Source of the DNA: a virus
Virus record (IMG/VR): IMGVR_UViG_3300030104_004642
Span: 1-64,000 of that record
Length of the DNA stretch: 64,000 bases
Strand: one strand, 5' to 3'
Shown piece by piece: positions 56,513 through 64,000 of this stretch. The position numbers and the translations under genes were made by a program. Numbering within the stretch: position 1 is the stretch's first letter; each line of letters begins with the position of its first letter. Under the pieces are notes generated by a model. The model saw only the letters and a list, made by a program, of their open reading frames with translations. It searched no databases and had not been told where the DNA came from.

Positions 56513-57586
56513 TCAGTTTTGCTTGAAAGCACCCAGAGATCTCAGATAGGTCTCCATGGTGGAAGATGTGGCAGCAGTAGTGCTGTCTACACCCTCAGAA
56601 AGAGTCTGAGTTGAGGTTGCTTTAGCAGCAGGAGTTGATCTAGAGAAGTATGACTCCTTTAGAGTCTCCAACTTTTCACGATATTCGTCTTCACTTTCAA
56701 ACTCTACACTCTCAGCAAGTGAAGCGAGCTTTTCCTTCTGGGTCTCAGCAAGACCTGAGGAAACTTGAGTCAGAACGTCTTGAGCAGAGGACTCAGCGAG
56801 TCTCTTATTCAGACCAATGTTCTTATCAATTTGCTCATTGAGCTTGGTCTCCATGTCATCAAGTTTTTCTACCATGCTTTCCAGCACATCATATTTATCT
56901 TCAGGGATGGTTACATAATGTTCTTCAAAAAGTTCCTTCATGCCTGAGAGGAAACTCTCAGTCATTTCAGATTTAATACCATGTTCTACTGCCAGTTCAT
57001 TCTCAGTCATCCACTCTTCGCAGACATACTCGAGATAGGCATCTACTCTTTCTTGAAGTGAGGTCTTGAGTTCTTCTCTTGCCTCATCAAGTTGAGCAGC
57101 ATATTGTGTTTCCAGGGTTTCCTGGATTTCTTTTACTTTGGAATTTAGAGCAGCTTCAAAGACAACCTTTGCTTTTTCTCTAAACTCCTCAGAGAGTTCT
57201 TCACCACCAAGGAGAGCATTGACATCTTCATCCATGTCATATGCTTCTGTTGTCTCTTCAGATTCAGCAACTACTTCCTCAGTAGTTACTTCCTCTTCTG
57301 CTACAACTTCCTCAGTTGCTTCTGCTTCTTCTTTGGCCATTTTCTGCATACCATCAGCTTTTTTGGCACCCTTGTTGACTACATCAGCCACTGTCTTAAT
57401 CTTGGGTTCTCTGAGTTTAGCAGAATCATCATCTGCCTTATAATTCTCAGGGGTAGGACCACCAAGATCCTCATAGGAACCTGCACCTGATGAATCCATA
57501 GGGTCTCCAGCCTTAGCACCAGAATTAACCGCAGTTTTGGATTGTGCTGTCTTTACTTCCATTTCTTGTAGATCTCCACGAGACAT
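56513..57586 (-). CDS. 22: Prohead core scaffold gp22
   Basis: 357 residues, acidic and coiled coil, with an EEVVAEEEVTTEEV stretch and long helices. It forms the inner core on which gp23 assembles and is later degraded by gp21. A late promoter lies 35 bases upstream and gp23 follows with no promoter, so they are co-transcribed. Confidence 0.93.
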   Translation of the reverse strand: MSRGDLQEMEVKTAQSKTAVNSGAKAGDPMDSSGAGSYEDLGGPTPENYKADDDSAKLREPKIKTVADVVNKGAKKADGMQKMAKEEAEATEEVVAEEEVTTEEVVAESEETTEAYDMDEDVNALLGGEELSEEFREKAKVVFEAALNSKVKEIQETLETQYAAQLDEAREELKTSLQERVDAYLEYVCEEWMTENELAVEHGIKSEMTESFLSGMKELFEEHYVTIPEDKYDVLESMVEKLDDMETKLNEQIDKNIGLNKRLAESSAQDVLTQVSSGLAETQKEKLASLAESVEFESEDEYREKLETLKESYFSRSTPAAKATSTQTLSEGVDSTTAATSSTMETYLRSLGAFKQN

Positions 57587-57620
57587 TTGAACTCTCCGAT
57601 TGCCTTTTTTAAACTATATT

Positions 57621-57628
57621 TATTTATA
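57621..57628 (-). promoter_or_regulatory. Late promoter TATAAATA (gp22-gp23)
   Basis: Exact late motif on the minus strand, 35 bases before the gp22 start. No separate late motif precedes gp23. Confidence 0.85.
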
Positions 57629-57645
57629 AATTAAAACCTTTGATA

Positions 57646-58296
57646 TCAAAGGTTATTCAGGAAATAATTAAATACTTCCAGTTTTTTCTCATCCAGTTGC
57701 TTTTGATCAACCAGAGTATTAATCTCTTTGTAGGTTTTGGCAGCAAGTTGTTCCCTAAGGACACCACCATCCCATACCCATTCCTTTCCTTCCATAATAC
57801 CTTCAACAAAGGCATCAGGAGCAGAGGGATCAGCAACAATGTCAGCAGCAGTTGCCAACATGAAGTCATCACCTACAATGTTTACTCCCTCTCTGGTTGG
57901 TTTCAGTGAACCAATACCTCTGGATGAAACACCAAGTTTGACACCTTCTCCAATAAGTGAAGAGGCAATCTTACCCATAGGGGTGCTCAGGAGTTTTGCC
58001 TTACCAATAAAGTTTGAACCACTCTCTTTGAGTGACACAATTTTATGGGATACCCTATCCAGGTTTACAGTTGGTCCTTCTGGATGACCCAGTTCTCCCA
58101 ATGCTCTACCTGCTTGTACGTGGTTTTCATTGTATCTTTGAACTTCCTTTCTCAGGACGCTCATAGGATACATTCTACCATTTCTGTTTTGAAGGTCTCC
58201 CTGTAGGAAGATTCCCTCAATAAACATTGACTTCTTTCCACCAACGCTTTCTACAATGAAGTCAACAGTTTCTATTTCTTCTCTGATTAGTTTCAT
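57646..58296 (-). CDS. 21: Prohead protease gp21
   Basis: 216 residues. GELGHPEGP near residue 68 carries the catalytic His and GVSSRGIG near 123 the Ser of the herpes-type assemblin fold. It matures the head by cutting gp22, gp23, gp20-associated and core proteins. Normal length. Confidence 0.95.
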   Translation of the reverse strand: MKLIREEIETVDFIVESVGGKKSMFIEGIFLQGDLQNRNGRMYPMSVLRKEVQRYNENHVQAGRALGELGHPEGPTVNLDRVSHKIVSLKESGSNFIGKAKLLSTPMGKIASSLIGEGVKLGVSSRGIGSLKPTREGVNIVGDDFMLATAADIVADPSAPDAFVEGIMEGKEWVWDGGVLREQLAAKTYKEINTLVDQKQLDEKKLEVFNYFLNNL

Positions 58297-58304
58297 TTGT
58301 GACC

Positions 58305-58859
58305 TCAGGAGACTTGAACTTGTTGGATGAATGCTTTGCCAGTGCTGGCATTTGTAATAACAGAAACTTTCAATGACCTTCTCAATTCAGCATATGGTGT
58401 GTTGAAGGTCTCAGAAACAGAAGAAGAGTTGTTATCAACAACAATCCTTGTACTGAAAAAACCACCAACATCAGAAGATGTATCAATGCTGGTAATTTCT
58501 TTATGAGTAAAATTATATGTTGATGCAGTTCCCTGCACAGTTAGTGAAACAAAGTCACCAACAGCAAAGGGACAACCTGTTCCTTCAGGAAAATCAAGAG
58601 TTGTGGTAGCACCCTTGGTCAAACCAACAACCCTTTGAGCAGCAACAGGTCCCATACTGATTTCTTCAGAACCACCAGAAGTGCCAACATAAATGTTAGA
58701 TGTGGTGGCAGTTGGATTACCTGCTACAGCAACATGACATCCAGCACCCTCAGCAACAACCCTTAGAGTATCAGACTGTTGATTAAATGCTGCTGATGAT
58801 GCAGCAGATGTACTAGTTGCTAGGACCTGCCCAGTTCCAACTGCTTTTAGTGCGCTCAT
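58305..58859 (-). CDS. Structural protein between prohead core and protease genes
   Basis: 184 residues, beta-rich, Thr/Ser/Gly/Val-rich with two isolated Cys, resembling a decoration or head-fibre protein. It lies where T4 has gp68/other core genes but does not resemble them. A TCTAAATA motif lies 33 bases upstream. Confidence 0.72.
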   Translation of the reverse strand: MSALKAVGTGQVLATSTSAASSAAFNQQSDTLRVVAEGAGCHVAVAGNPTATTSNIYVGTSGGSEEISMGPVAAQRVVGLTKGATTTLDFPEGTGCPFAVGDFVSLTVQGTASTYNFTHKEITSIDTSSDVGGFFSTRIVVDNNSSSVSETFNTPYAELRRSLKVSVITNASTGKAFIQQVQVS

Positions 58860-58891
58860 TTTCCTTGAATTACAATGTACCTGTTAATATG

Positions 58892-58899
58892 TATTTAGA
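58892..58899 (-). promoter_or_regulatory. Candidate variant late promoter (TCTAAATA)
   Basis: One mismatch from TATAAATA on the minus strand, 33 bases before the start at 58859, in the 3' end of the preceding gene. Confidence 0.45.
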
Positions 58900-59125
58900 C
58901 CTGTTCTTCTTCTGGTTCAACTTCTGGTTCAACCTCAGATTCAACTTCCTGTTCAACATCCACCTCAGCAGATGCCTCAGTTTCATTATCAAAAATTGAT
59001 TGTGAAATGTGGGGTGTTACAGTAGAAACTTTTTCAGCTGTTTTAGCATATAGCAATTCCTTAATAGCATCACTAATTTGATTAGGTGATTCATCCTTCA
59101 CCAAAAGATCCATTAATTCGTCCAT
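58895..59125 (-). CDS. Acidic prohead-core-type protein (gp67/68-like)
   Basis: 76 residues: a helical N-terminal half (MDELMDLLVKDES, AIKELLYAKTAEKV) and a repetitive acidic tail (EVEPEVEPEEEQ). This is the profile of the T4 internal core proteins gp67/gp68, and the site next to gp20 is the T4 position. Late promoter 33 bases upstream. Confidence 0.75.
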   Translation of the reverse strand: MDELMDLLVKDESPNQISDAIKELLYAKTAEKVSTVTPHISQSIFDNETEASAEVDVEQEVESEVEPEVEPEEEQV

Positions 59126-59157
59126 ATTGTATAGATATTGTATAGGTTACAATGTTT

Positions 59158-59165
59158 TATTTATA
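59158..59165 (-). promoter_or_regulatory. Late promoter TATAAATA (prohead core gene)
   Basis: Exact late motif on the minus strand, 33 bases before the start at 59125. Confidence 0.82.
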
Positions 59166-60810
59166 TTTCCCCACCCTTGGGTGTTTCAAATTTGGTCTCA
59201 TCAACCTCAGGTGCTTGGGGAGTAGCACCCAATAAACCACCTGTTGTATCACCAGGTGCAGGTGCGATTGGTTGTCCAGTAGCAGGATCAACATCCATCT
59301 GACTTGGATCAGGGATTACACCATCCTTGATTTCCTTCTCAATCAGTGCGTCCTGTTCCTCAATCTCAATATCAGTCTGTCTCAGAATCTTACGTCTTAC
59401 AAAATCATTAGAGTAATACTTACCAACATATGGTTCAGCAAGTGCTGCAAGATTGAGTCTTTCAGTGGTAAGTTCTGCCTCTTTGAGTTCAGCAAAGTGA
59501 TTATCATAGAGGAAGTCATACTGAATATGATCAGACATCTTCTCCCAATCTTCTGGGGTGCAGACATTTTTCAGAAGAAGTTGTGTTTTCAGAAGATCCT
59601 GGAACATATGAGAGAATCTCTTTCTCATTCTTCCAACAAACTTGGAGAACTTGATCTCATCCCTCAGGATCTCTGATGATCTGCCCAGTGAGAAACCACC
59701 CTCTCCCTGAATTCTTGTTTCAGGAACATTCAGGGATCTGTACAACTTCTGTTGAAAGTAGTTGATGTCAGTGATCTCTCCAAGATTCTGACCACCAGGA
59801 AGTGTGGTGATTTCAGTGCCCCTGCCACCCTCTCTTCTTGGCAACCAGAAGTCCTCCATCATGGACATATGCTTCTTATCATCCCTTATCTCACCAGTGT
59901 TGGAGTCATACACCAACTTGTTTCTATAACGCATCATCACATCACGCAGGTATTGCTCTGCTTTTACCTTGGGCAGGTTACCAACATCAATGTAGAAGAT
60001 TCTTCTTTCTGGTGCCCTTGAAAGTCTGTAGATAACAAGAGAGTCCTCAATCATCATCAACTGATTAAGAGGTTTGATTGCTTTGTGCATCCAAGAGAGT
60101 GTTGCTCCCTTGTTTCTATCCACCAGTCCTGAGGTGCAATAGCAGATTGAATCCCTAGTAAGTTTTACACCACCTGCCCTTTGCTGTGTGCCATATCCAG
60201 TCTGCTTACCTCCATCAGTATAGACAAAGTATTCTTCAATAGGTGGGAATTGGAATCCATCATCACCTTGTTTGATGTATATTCCATCACCTTTCTTTTT
60301 GACAATCTGTCTTACATAACGCATCTTAGATGCATCAATGTATCTCAGTTCTTGAATACCATCCTCTGGTTTCTTCTGATCAATGACCTTATTGTAGTAC
60401 AGTCTTCCATCAATATACCAATTCCTGAAAATCTCATGTGCCTTGGTGTCAAAATCAAGGAGATCAAGAATATATCTAAACTCTTCTCTAATTTTTTTCT
60501 TGATGCCATCACTAGCATTTAAATTTGATAGTTCAATCTCAACAGGTGAATCATTAGTATCAGAAACAATTGCTTCATTAACAATATCCTCAATAGCACT
60601 ATCACATTCAGGATACAATGACATGGACCTGTATCTTCTGATCAGATCATTCTCATTCTTATAGATTCCTTCAATATCTACATAAGAGCCAAAAAAACCA
60701 GAGCTAATATAGTTCTCTGACCCATCCTGATTATTGGGGGGTACAGGAGATACTAGCCCTGGTGGTTGCTTCTCAGAATCTTCAATTGAGAAACCAAATA
60801 ATCTTGCCAT
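59161..60810 (-). CDS. 20: Portal protein gp20
   Basis: 549 residues, the usual cyanophage length. NDLIRRYRSMSLYPECDSAIEDIVNEAIV near 54 (in parts), YVRQIVKKKGDG, LKTQLLLKNVC and the Pro/Gly-rich tail follow gp20. It forms the dodecameric vertex for DNA packaging. The widely used g20 diversity marker lies inside this gene. Its leader carries a late motif and hairpin. Confidence 0.97.
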   Translation of the reverse strand: MARLFGFSIEDSEKQPPGLVSPVPPNNQDGSENYISSGFFGSYVDIEGIYKNENDLIRRYRSMSLYPECDSAIEDIVNEAIVSDTNDSPVEIELSNLNASDGIKKKIREEFRYILDLLDFDTKAHEIFRNWYIDGRLYYNKVIDQKKPEDGIQELRYIDASKMRYVRQIVKKKGDGIYIKQGDDGFQFPPIEEYFVYTDGGKQTGYGTQQRAGGVKLTRDSICYCTSGLVDRNKGATLSWMHKAIKPLNQLMMIEDSLVIYRLSRAPERRIFYIDVGNLPKVKAEQYLRDVMMRYRNKLVYDSNTGEIRDDKKHMSMMEDFWLPRREGGRGTEITTLPGGQNLGEITDINYFQQKLYRSLNVPETRIQGEGGFSLGRSSEILRDEIKFSKFVGRMRKRFSHMFQDLLKTQLLLKNVCTPEDWEKMSDHIQYDFLYDNHFAELKEAELTTERLNLAALAEPYVGKYYSNDFVRRKILRQTDIEIEEQDALIEKEIKDGVIPDPSQMDVDPATGQPIAPAPGDTTGGLLGATPQAPEVDETKFETPKGGEI

Positions 60811-60817
60811 TATTATA

Positions 60818-60842
60818 TACTAGGAGTCTTGTGCTCCTAGTA
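60818..60842 (-). promoter_or_regulatory. Hairpin in the gp20 leader (contains AGGAG)
   Basis: TACTAGGAG/CTCCTAGTA, a perfect 9-bp stem with a 7-base loop. The AGGAG ribosome-type sequence is inside the stem, and the hairpin overlaps the late motif at 60841. Only transcripts coming from upstream would include the full hairpin. Confidence 0.65.
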
Positions 60843-60848
60843 TTTATT
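60841..60848 (-). promoter_or_regulatory. Late promoter AATAAATA (gp20)
   Basis: NATAAATA match on the minus strand, 31 bases before the gp20 start. Confidence 0.6.
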
Positions 60849-60859
60849 AACTTAAAATA

Positions 60860-61504
60860 TCATGCCAATGTGGGAGTAGCATTTCCATCATCTCTTCCCT
60901 GCTCATTCTTACCAATTCTGAAGTCCTGTACCTGGAAGGTTACAGTGAATTCTTCAATGGTATCAGTGGAATCATAACTCAGGTCAATGGCAGAAACTTC
61001 TGTTGGGAAGATGCCACTGAATTTATATGATCTCAGGATAATCTGCTCTTTGTTATCAGCAGGGTGCTTATCACCATTTCTGTTCTTACCTCTACCCAGT
61101 TGACTTACATAAGCACTAGTCATGTAAGAACTGGGATTAGCAAGACCAGTGCCATGTGAAAGGTCACTGATGGTGTTCATCCAACCTTCAAAAGCAGATC
61201 TCAGGTTGAAATCCTCATCATTGATGATTGTAATGGTCCAAGGTTCAAATGTTCTGTCACCAGCAACTTTCAGGATTCTACCCCTGAAAGGAACTGGAAT
61301 TTCAGCAACAGTTGAAGCAGGAAGCTGAGCAGCCTTGCAAAGGAATCTCAGATCATTCCGTGTTTCTTTTGACCACAAAGTTCCTTTATCTGAGATACCT
61401 GCAGGAAATGATGGAATAGAAACCTCAAATAGGTTGGGGCGGGCGCCCCCACCTTTTAGTCTATTCTTAAAACCTTCAATGTTCTTTGTGTTAATCTTTG
61501 ACAT
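60860..61504 (-). CDS. 19: Tail tube protein gp19
   Basis: 214 residues. LFEVSIPSFP, AAQLPASTVAEIPVPFRGR, WTITIINDEDFNLRSAFEGWMN and YKFSGIFPTEVSAIDL are typical of gp19. Hexamer rings stack to form the inner tube. Between sheath and portal, the standard order. Confidence 0.96.
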   Translation of the reverse strand: MSKINTKNIEGFKNRLKGGGARPNLFEVSIPSFPAGISDKGTLWSKETRNDLRFLCKAAQLPASTVAEIPVPFRGRILKVAGDRTFEPWTITIINDEDFNLRSAFEGWMNTISDLSHGTGLANPSSYMTSAYVSQLGRGKNRNGDKHPADNKEQIILRSYKFSGIFPTEVSAIDLSYDSTDTIEEFTVTFQVQDFRIGKNEQGRDDGNATPTLA

Positions 61505-61541
61505 GTTTGTTTACCTCTTGGTGTTATTGCTAGAATTATGA

Positions 61542-63752
61542 TCAGGAACCAGTAACTTCAGAGAAGCTAATGCCACCTCTTGTAGCAACAAAGGTAAGAG
61601 TTACAAAGTTGATTGATCTTGCAGGTTGAATGAAGATGTCAGCTCTAAACTCATTATTATCAACAATATCAGGTGTGTTGTTAGTATCATCACAAATAAC
61701 TCTAAAGTCTTCAATACCTCTCTGTGCCTGAATATCAGTCAGGAAAGGTTCAACAATATTGATAAAGTTTGCTCTGGTTGCAGCATCATTGAGTTCAAAC
61801 AGTTGATCATTAGCAGCATCTTCAAGCGCTTGTTCAACAACAAGGAACAGTCTTCTGACATTGATTCTGTCAAAAGCAGACTTGTAACTGAGAGCAGTTT
61901 TATCACCAAACAGAATTGTGCCAGCAGCATTTTGATTTACAACTGGGTTAATTCTATTGCTATAAAGTTGATCTCTCTGTGCTTTGTTGGGGTTGTATGC
62001 CAACTTGACAACATTATTCAGTGTTCCTCTTGCCTGACCAGCAGGTGAGAACCAGGGCAGGAATACAGAATTGTTTCTTGCCATGATACCAGCAATGTCA
62101 CCATTCAGAGGAATAAATCTGAACTCATTGTTGAATCTGTCAAAGACATACTTATAACCACTATCAAATACAGCAAAGGATGATCCTGTAAGTTGTCCAT
62201 AATACTTCAGGACATTATTAGTAGCAGTAGTGGAGTTAGTTACATTAACCACATTTGCTCTATGGGGGGAGATAACTGCCTGACAATCCTTTCTTTGATC
62301 AGCAATAGAAATCAGAAGATTTGCTTTTGCTTGAGTAGAAAGTTCATCATTCATTGAACCACCCATAAGCAGGAAGTCCAGTGCTACCTCATCCTTATTA
62401 TCAAACAGGTTATATCCATTAAGGATGTCACCAAGGGCAGCTGCCATTCCACCAGTAGCAGAATAATCTTGACCACCAGTCAGTGAGTATGAGATATTAC
62501 CAATAAGGTTAAACTTGACATTCTGTGCATTTACACCCCATGCACCATCACCTGCTGTGACAGGAGCAAATCCAGAGGAGAAACCACCAGCAACAGCGTT
62601 TCTTCCATTAGGAACATCTGTGTTGTTACCAGCAGCAGCACCAGCAAAGATATACTGTGAGTTATTTGCCAAGAAGTTCTTATAGTAGTTCTTGACAGGT
62701 GCATTTCCATCCTCTTCAGAATCCTTTGCCTTAGAAAGGAAGAAGTTAGTTTCAAGGATGTTTCCATTGACTCCTGTTACAGCACCCTCATCATCAACAA
62801 CCACTACGTGATAGGCATCACCAGTAGCGTTTCTGGTTGAAGCATAGTTGTTGTCAACAGGCTTGGGAGCAAGAGTCTTCCAGAAGATTGTGCTGTTATC
62901 CAGTGCCAGTTTCTGTTGATCATACCAGTCAACAGATGATACTGTTGTGATTTGAGCACCAACACCAGTGCTACCACCAGTGTTAATACCAGCACTATTA
63001 ACTAAGAAGATACCCTTTGAAGCACCAATGGATTTGAGATCACTTGAACTCTCATAGGTGCAAGCATATTCAGTTCCTGCATCTGTTGTAGCAGCAGAAA
63101 CCTGAGAAATGATCCTAACATCAATTGTGCTCAGTGCATTGGAAGAGGAATCAGTTGAGACACCAGTGATTATTGCTTTCAGATGACCAGCAAATGCTGT
63201 TGTTGTACCAGCACCAGGGACTGCTCCACTGATTGCCATGGTAACACCATGACCAACAACTGCACCAAAGGCAGAAAGGTCAGTGGTGGTAATACCAATA
63301 GTTTGGTCTGCCTGGTTATCAATAGTACAGACTTTTAGTTTATTATTGATTTCTCCTGCCTCTCTTGAAGCAAAGAACCAATCAGAGGCACTGGAATGAT
63401 TTGCCTCATAATCATCATAATTTTTAATTTTAACATCTGTTGCTGCAATTGCTACACCAGCATTTGCATTCTTCAGGTTTGTACCATCAATTCTAACCAC
63501 CTGGAGTGATCCACCATAGGTGAGGAATTCAGATGCAACCATCCAATCCTCATATTGATTATCGTTGTCCTGAGGTCTACCAAAGATCTCAAGCAATTGA
63601 CTCTGATTTGTAATCAGAACAGATTCTTCAATTGGTCCACTTTTAAATGGTGCAGCAATAGCACCAATATTATCAAGAACATTATCAGGTCTACCAACTG
63701 TAAGGTCTACTTCCCTGACCAATACACCTGGAGATAATTGAGGAGTTGCCAT
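61542..63752 (-). CDS. 18: Tail sheath protein gp18
   Basis: 736 residues. PQLSPGVLVREVDLT at the N-terminus, ESVLITNQSQLLEIFG near 43, and the conserved C-terminal core (NRINPVVNQNAAGTILFGDKT, RINVRRLFLVVEQAL). It contracts around gp19. TAAGGAGAG ribosome site 8 bases upstream. Full length. Confidence 0.97.
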   Translation of the reverse strand: MATPQLSPGVLVREVDLTVGRPDNVLDNIGAIAAPFKSGPIEESVLITNQSQLLEIFGRPQDNDNQYEDWMVASEFLTYGGSLQVVRIDGTNLKNANAGVAIAATDVKIKNYDDYEANHSSASDWFFASREAGEINNKLKVCTIDNQADQTIGITTTDLSAFGAVVGHGVTMAISGAVPGAGTTTAFAGHLKAIITGVSTDSSSNALSTIDVRIISQVSAATTDAGTEYACTYESSSDLKSIGASKGIFLVNSAGINTGGSTGVGAQITTVSSVDWYDQQKLALDNSTIFWKTLAPKPVDNNYASTRNATGDAYHVVVVDDEGAVTGVNGNILETNFFLSKAKDSEEDGNAPVKNYYKNFLANNSQYIFAGAAAGNNTDVPNGRNAVAGGFSSGFAPVTAGDGAWGVNAQNVKFNLIGNISYSLTGGQDYSATGGMAAALGDILNGYNLFDNKDEVALDFLLMGGSMNDELSTQAKANLLISIADQRKDCQAVISPHRANVVNVTNSTTATNNVLKYYGQLTGSSFAVFDSGYKYVFDRFNNEFRFIPLNGDIAGIMARNNSVFLPWFSPAGQARGTLNNVVKLAYNPNKAQRDQLYSNRINPVVNQNAAGTILFGDKTALSYKSAFDRINVRRLFLVVEQALEDAANDQLFELNDAATRANFINIVEPFLTDIQAQRGIEDFRVICDDTNNTPDIVDNNEFRADIFIQPARSINFVTLTFVATRGGISFSEVTGS

Positions 63753-63790
63753 TAAATTACTCTCCTTAAGTTCTCATTATTGACTGAAAT

Positions 63791-63798
63791 TATTTAGA
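63791..63798 (-). promoter_or_regulatory. Candidate variant late promoter (TCTAAATA) of gp18
   Basis: TCTAAATA on the minus strand, 39 bases before the sheath start; the sheath gene must be late, and no NATAAATA is nearby. Confidence 0.5.
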
Positions 63799-63834
63799 TT
63801 TTTCGAGTGTTTCAGTGGGGAAATAGGAAGTGAA

Positions 63835-63990
63835 CTACCAATCTGGATACTGCCAATCAACAAATGGTGTCTTTTTCTTTCTTGACTCTATGATTCTATT
63901 AATAGTACATCCCTTACATTCATAAGAATAGGAGGACGCCACAGGTCCTCTATCTTTTCTTGTCCTGTAAAAACTATCTACTAAATTCAT
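63835..63990 (-). CDS. Small protein with a Cys pair upstream of the sheath gene
   Basis: 51 residues: FYRTRKDRGPVASSYSYEC, KGC (C-x2-C), a basic helix and VDWQYPDW end. AAGGAG directly abuts this ATG, which is too close, and the frame stays open to the window edge, so the true start may be outside. Unknown function; likely a small terminase-side gene. Confidence 0.6.
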   Translation of the reverse strand: MNLVDSFYRTRKDRGPVASSYSYECKGCTINRIIESRKKKTPFVDWQYPDW

Positions 63991-64000
63991 CTCCTTCTCA

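Noticed and set aside
1-64000. CRISPR arrays, insertion sequences, integrase or att sites
   Set aside because: No regularly spaced repeats, transposase or integrase motifs, or terminal direct repeats around tRNAs were found by eye.

Overview
The window is a slice of a T4-like cyanophage (contractile-tailed myovirus of marine Synechococcus/Prochlorococcus, Kyanoviridae type). Two sets of genes show this. The first is the T4 core: gp18-gp23, gp41, gp43, gp44/62/45, gp46/47, gp55, uvsX/W/Y, regA, nrdA/B and a gp61-like primase. The second is host-like cyanobacterial metabolism: two high-light-inducible proteins, NdhI, a PsbN-like peptide, PstS, 6-phosphogluconate dehydrogenase, PurC, PurS, SpeD, MazG and Hsp20. 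Every supported gene lies on the minus strand, so transcription runs from high to low coordinates. Genes are packed with ATGA/GTGA/TGATG overlaps. I see no integrase, att site, insertion sequence or CRISPR array.

Layout in transcription order. 63990-54936 is the head/tail module: a small Cys-pair protein, gp18 sheath, gp19 tube, gp20 portal, prohead core, an unknown structural protein, gp21 protease, gp22 scaffold, gp23 capsid, then a terminator and a second tube-like protein. 54343-31060 is DNA metabolism: uvsY, uvsW, gp55, gp47, gp46, a CobT-like protease/vWA protein with a CobS-like AAA ATPase, gp45, speD, gp44, purS, dam, an MBD4-like glycosylase, gp62, regA, psbN, hsp20, DNA polymerase, uvsX, gp41 and mazG. 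30885-23198 is a second block of structural or unknown proteins, interrupted by a DNA methyltransferase that has its own early-type promoter. 23198-14585 holds primase, ribonucleotide reductase, a GIY-YIG-like protein, a lysozyme, four tRNAs (Arg-TCT, Val-TAC, Ile-TAT and one with CAT), a structured noncoding stretch, purC and small zinc-ribbon proteins. 14481-1 is accessory: ndhI, a 10-kb surface-glycan cassette read from one early-type promoter, a late porin-like gene with a hairpin leader, Pho-box pstS, an hli operon, membrane proteins and gnd.

Two promoter classes can be read directly. Early/host-type promoters (TTGACA or TTGTCA, exactly 17 bp, TATAAT/TATAGT) precede hli, the glycan cassette, the small genes at 15048, the Arg-tRNA/ncRNA unit, the lone methyltransferase, the DUF3310-like gene before gp45, and gp55. 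Late promoters (NATAAATA, with a possible TCTAAATA variant) precede virion genes, uvsW, hsp20 and the porin. gp55, the late sigma factor encoded here, with gp45 as coactivator, would read the late set.

The genes fit a lytic programme: keep photosynthetic electron flow, reductant and phosphate supply going (hli, ndhI, psbN, gnd, pstS), make deoxynucleotides and purines (nrdA/B, purC, purS, mazG), replicate and recombine DNA, modify DNA and possibly the cell surface, then build virions. The most unusual elements are the glycan cassette with its damaged GDP-mannose-epimerase gene, NdhI, the MBD4-like glycosylase overlapping dam, the protease/vWA plus AAA pair, and the structured RNA region at 16.9-17.2 kb.
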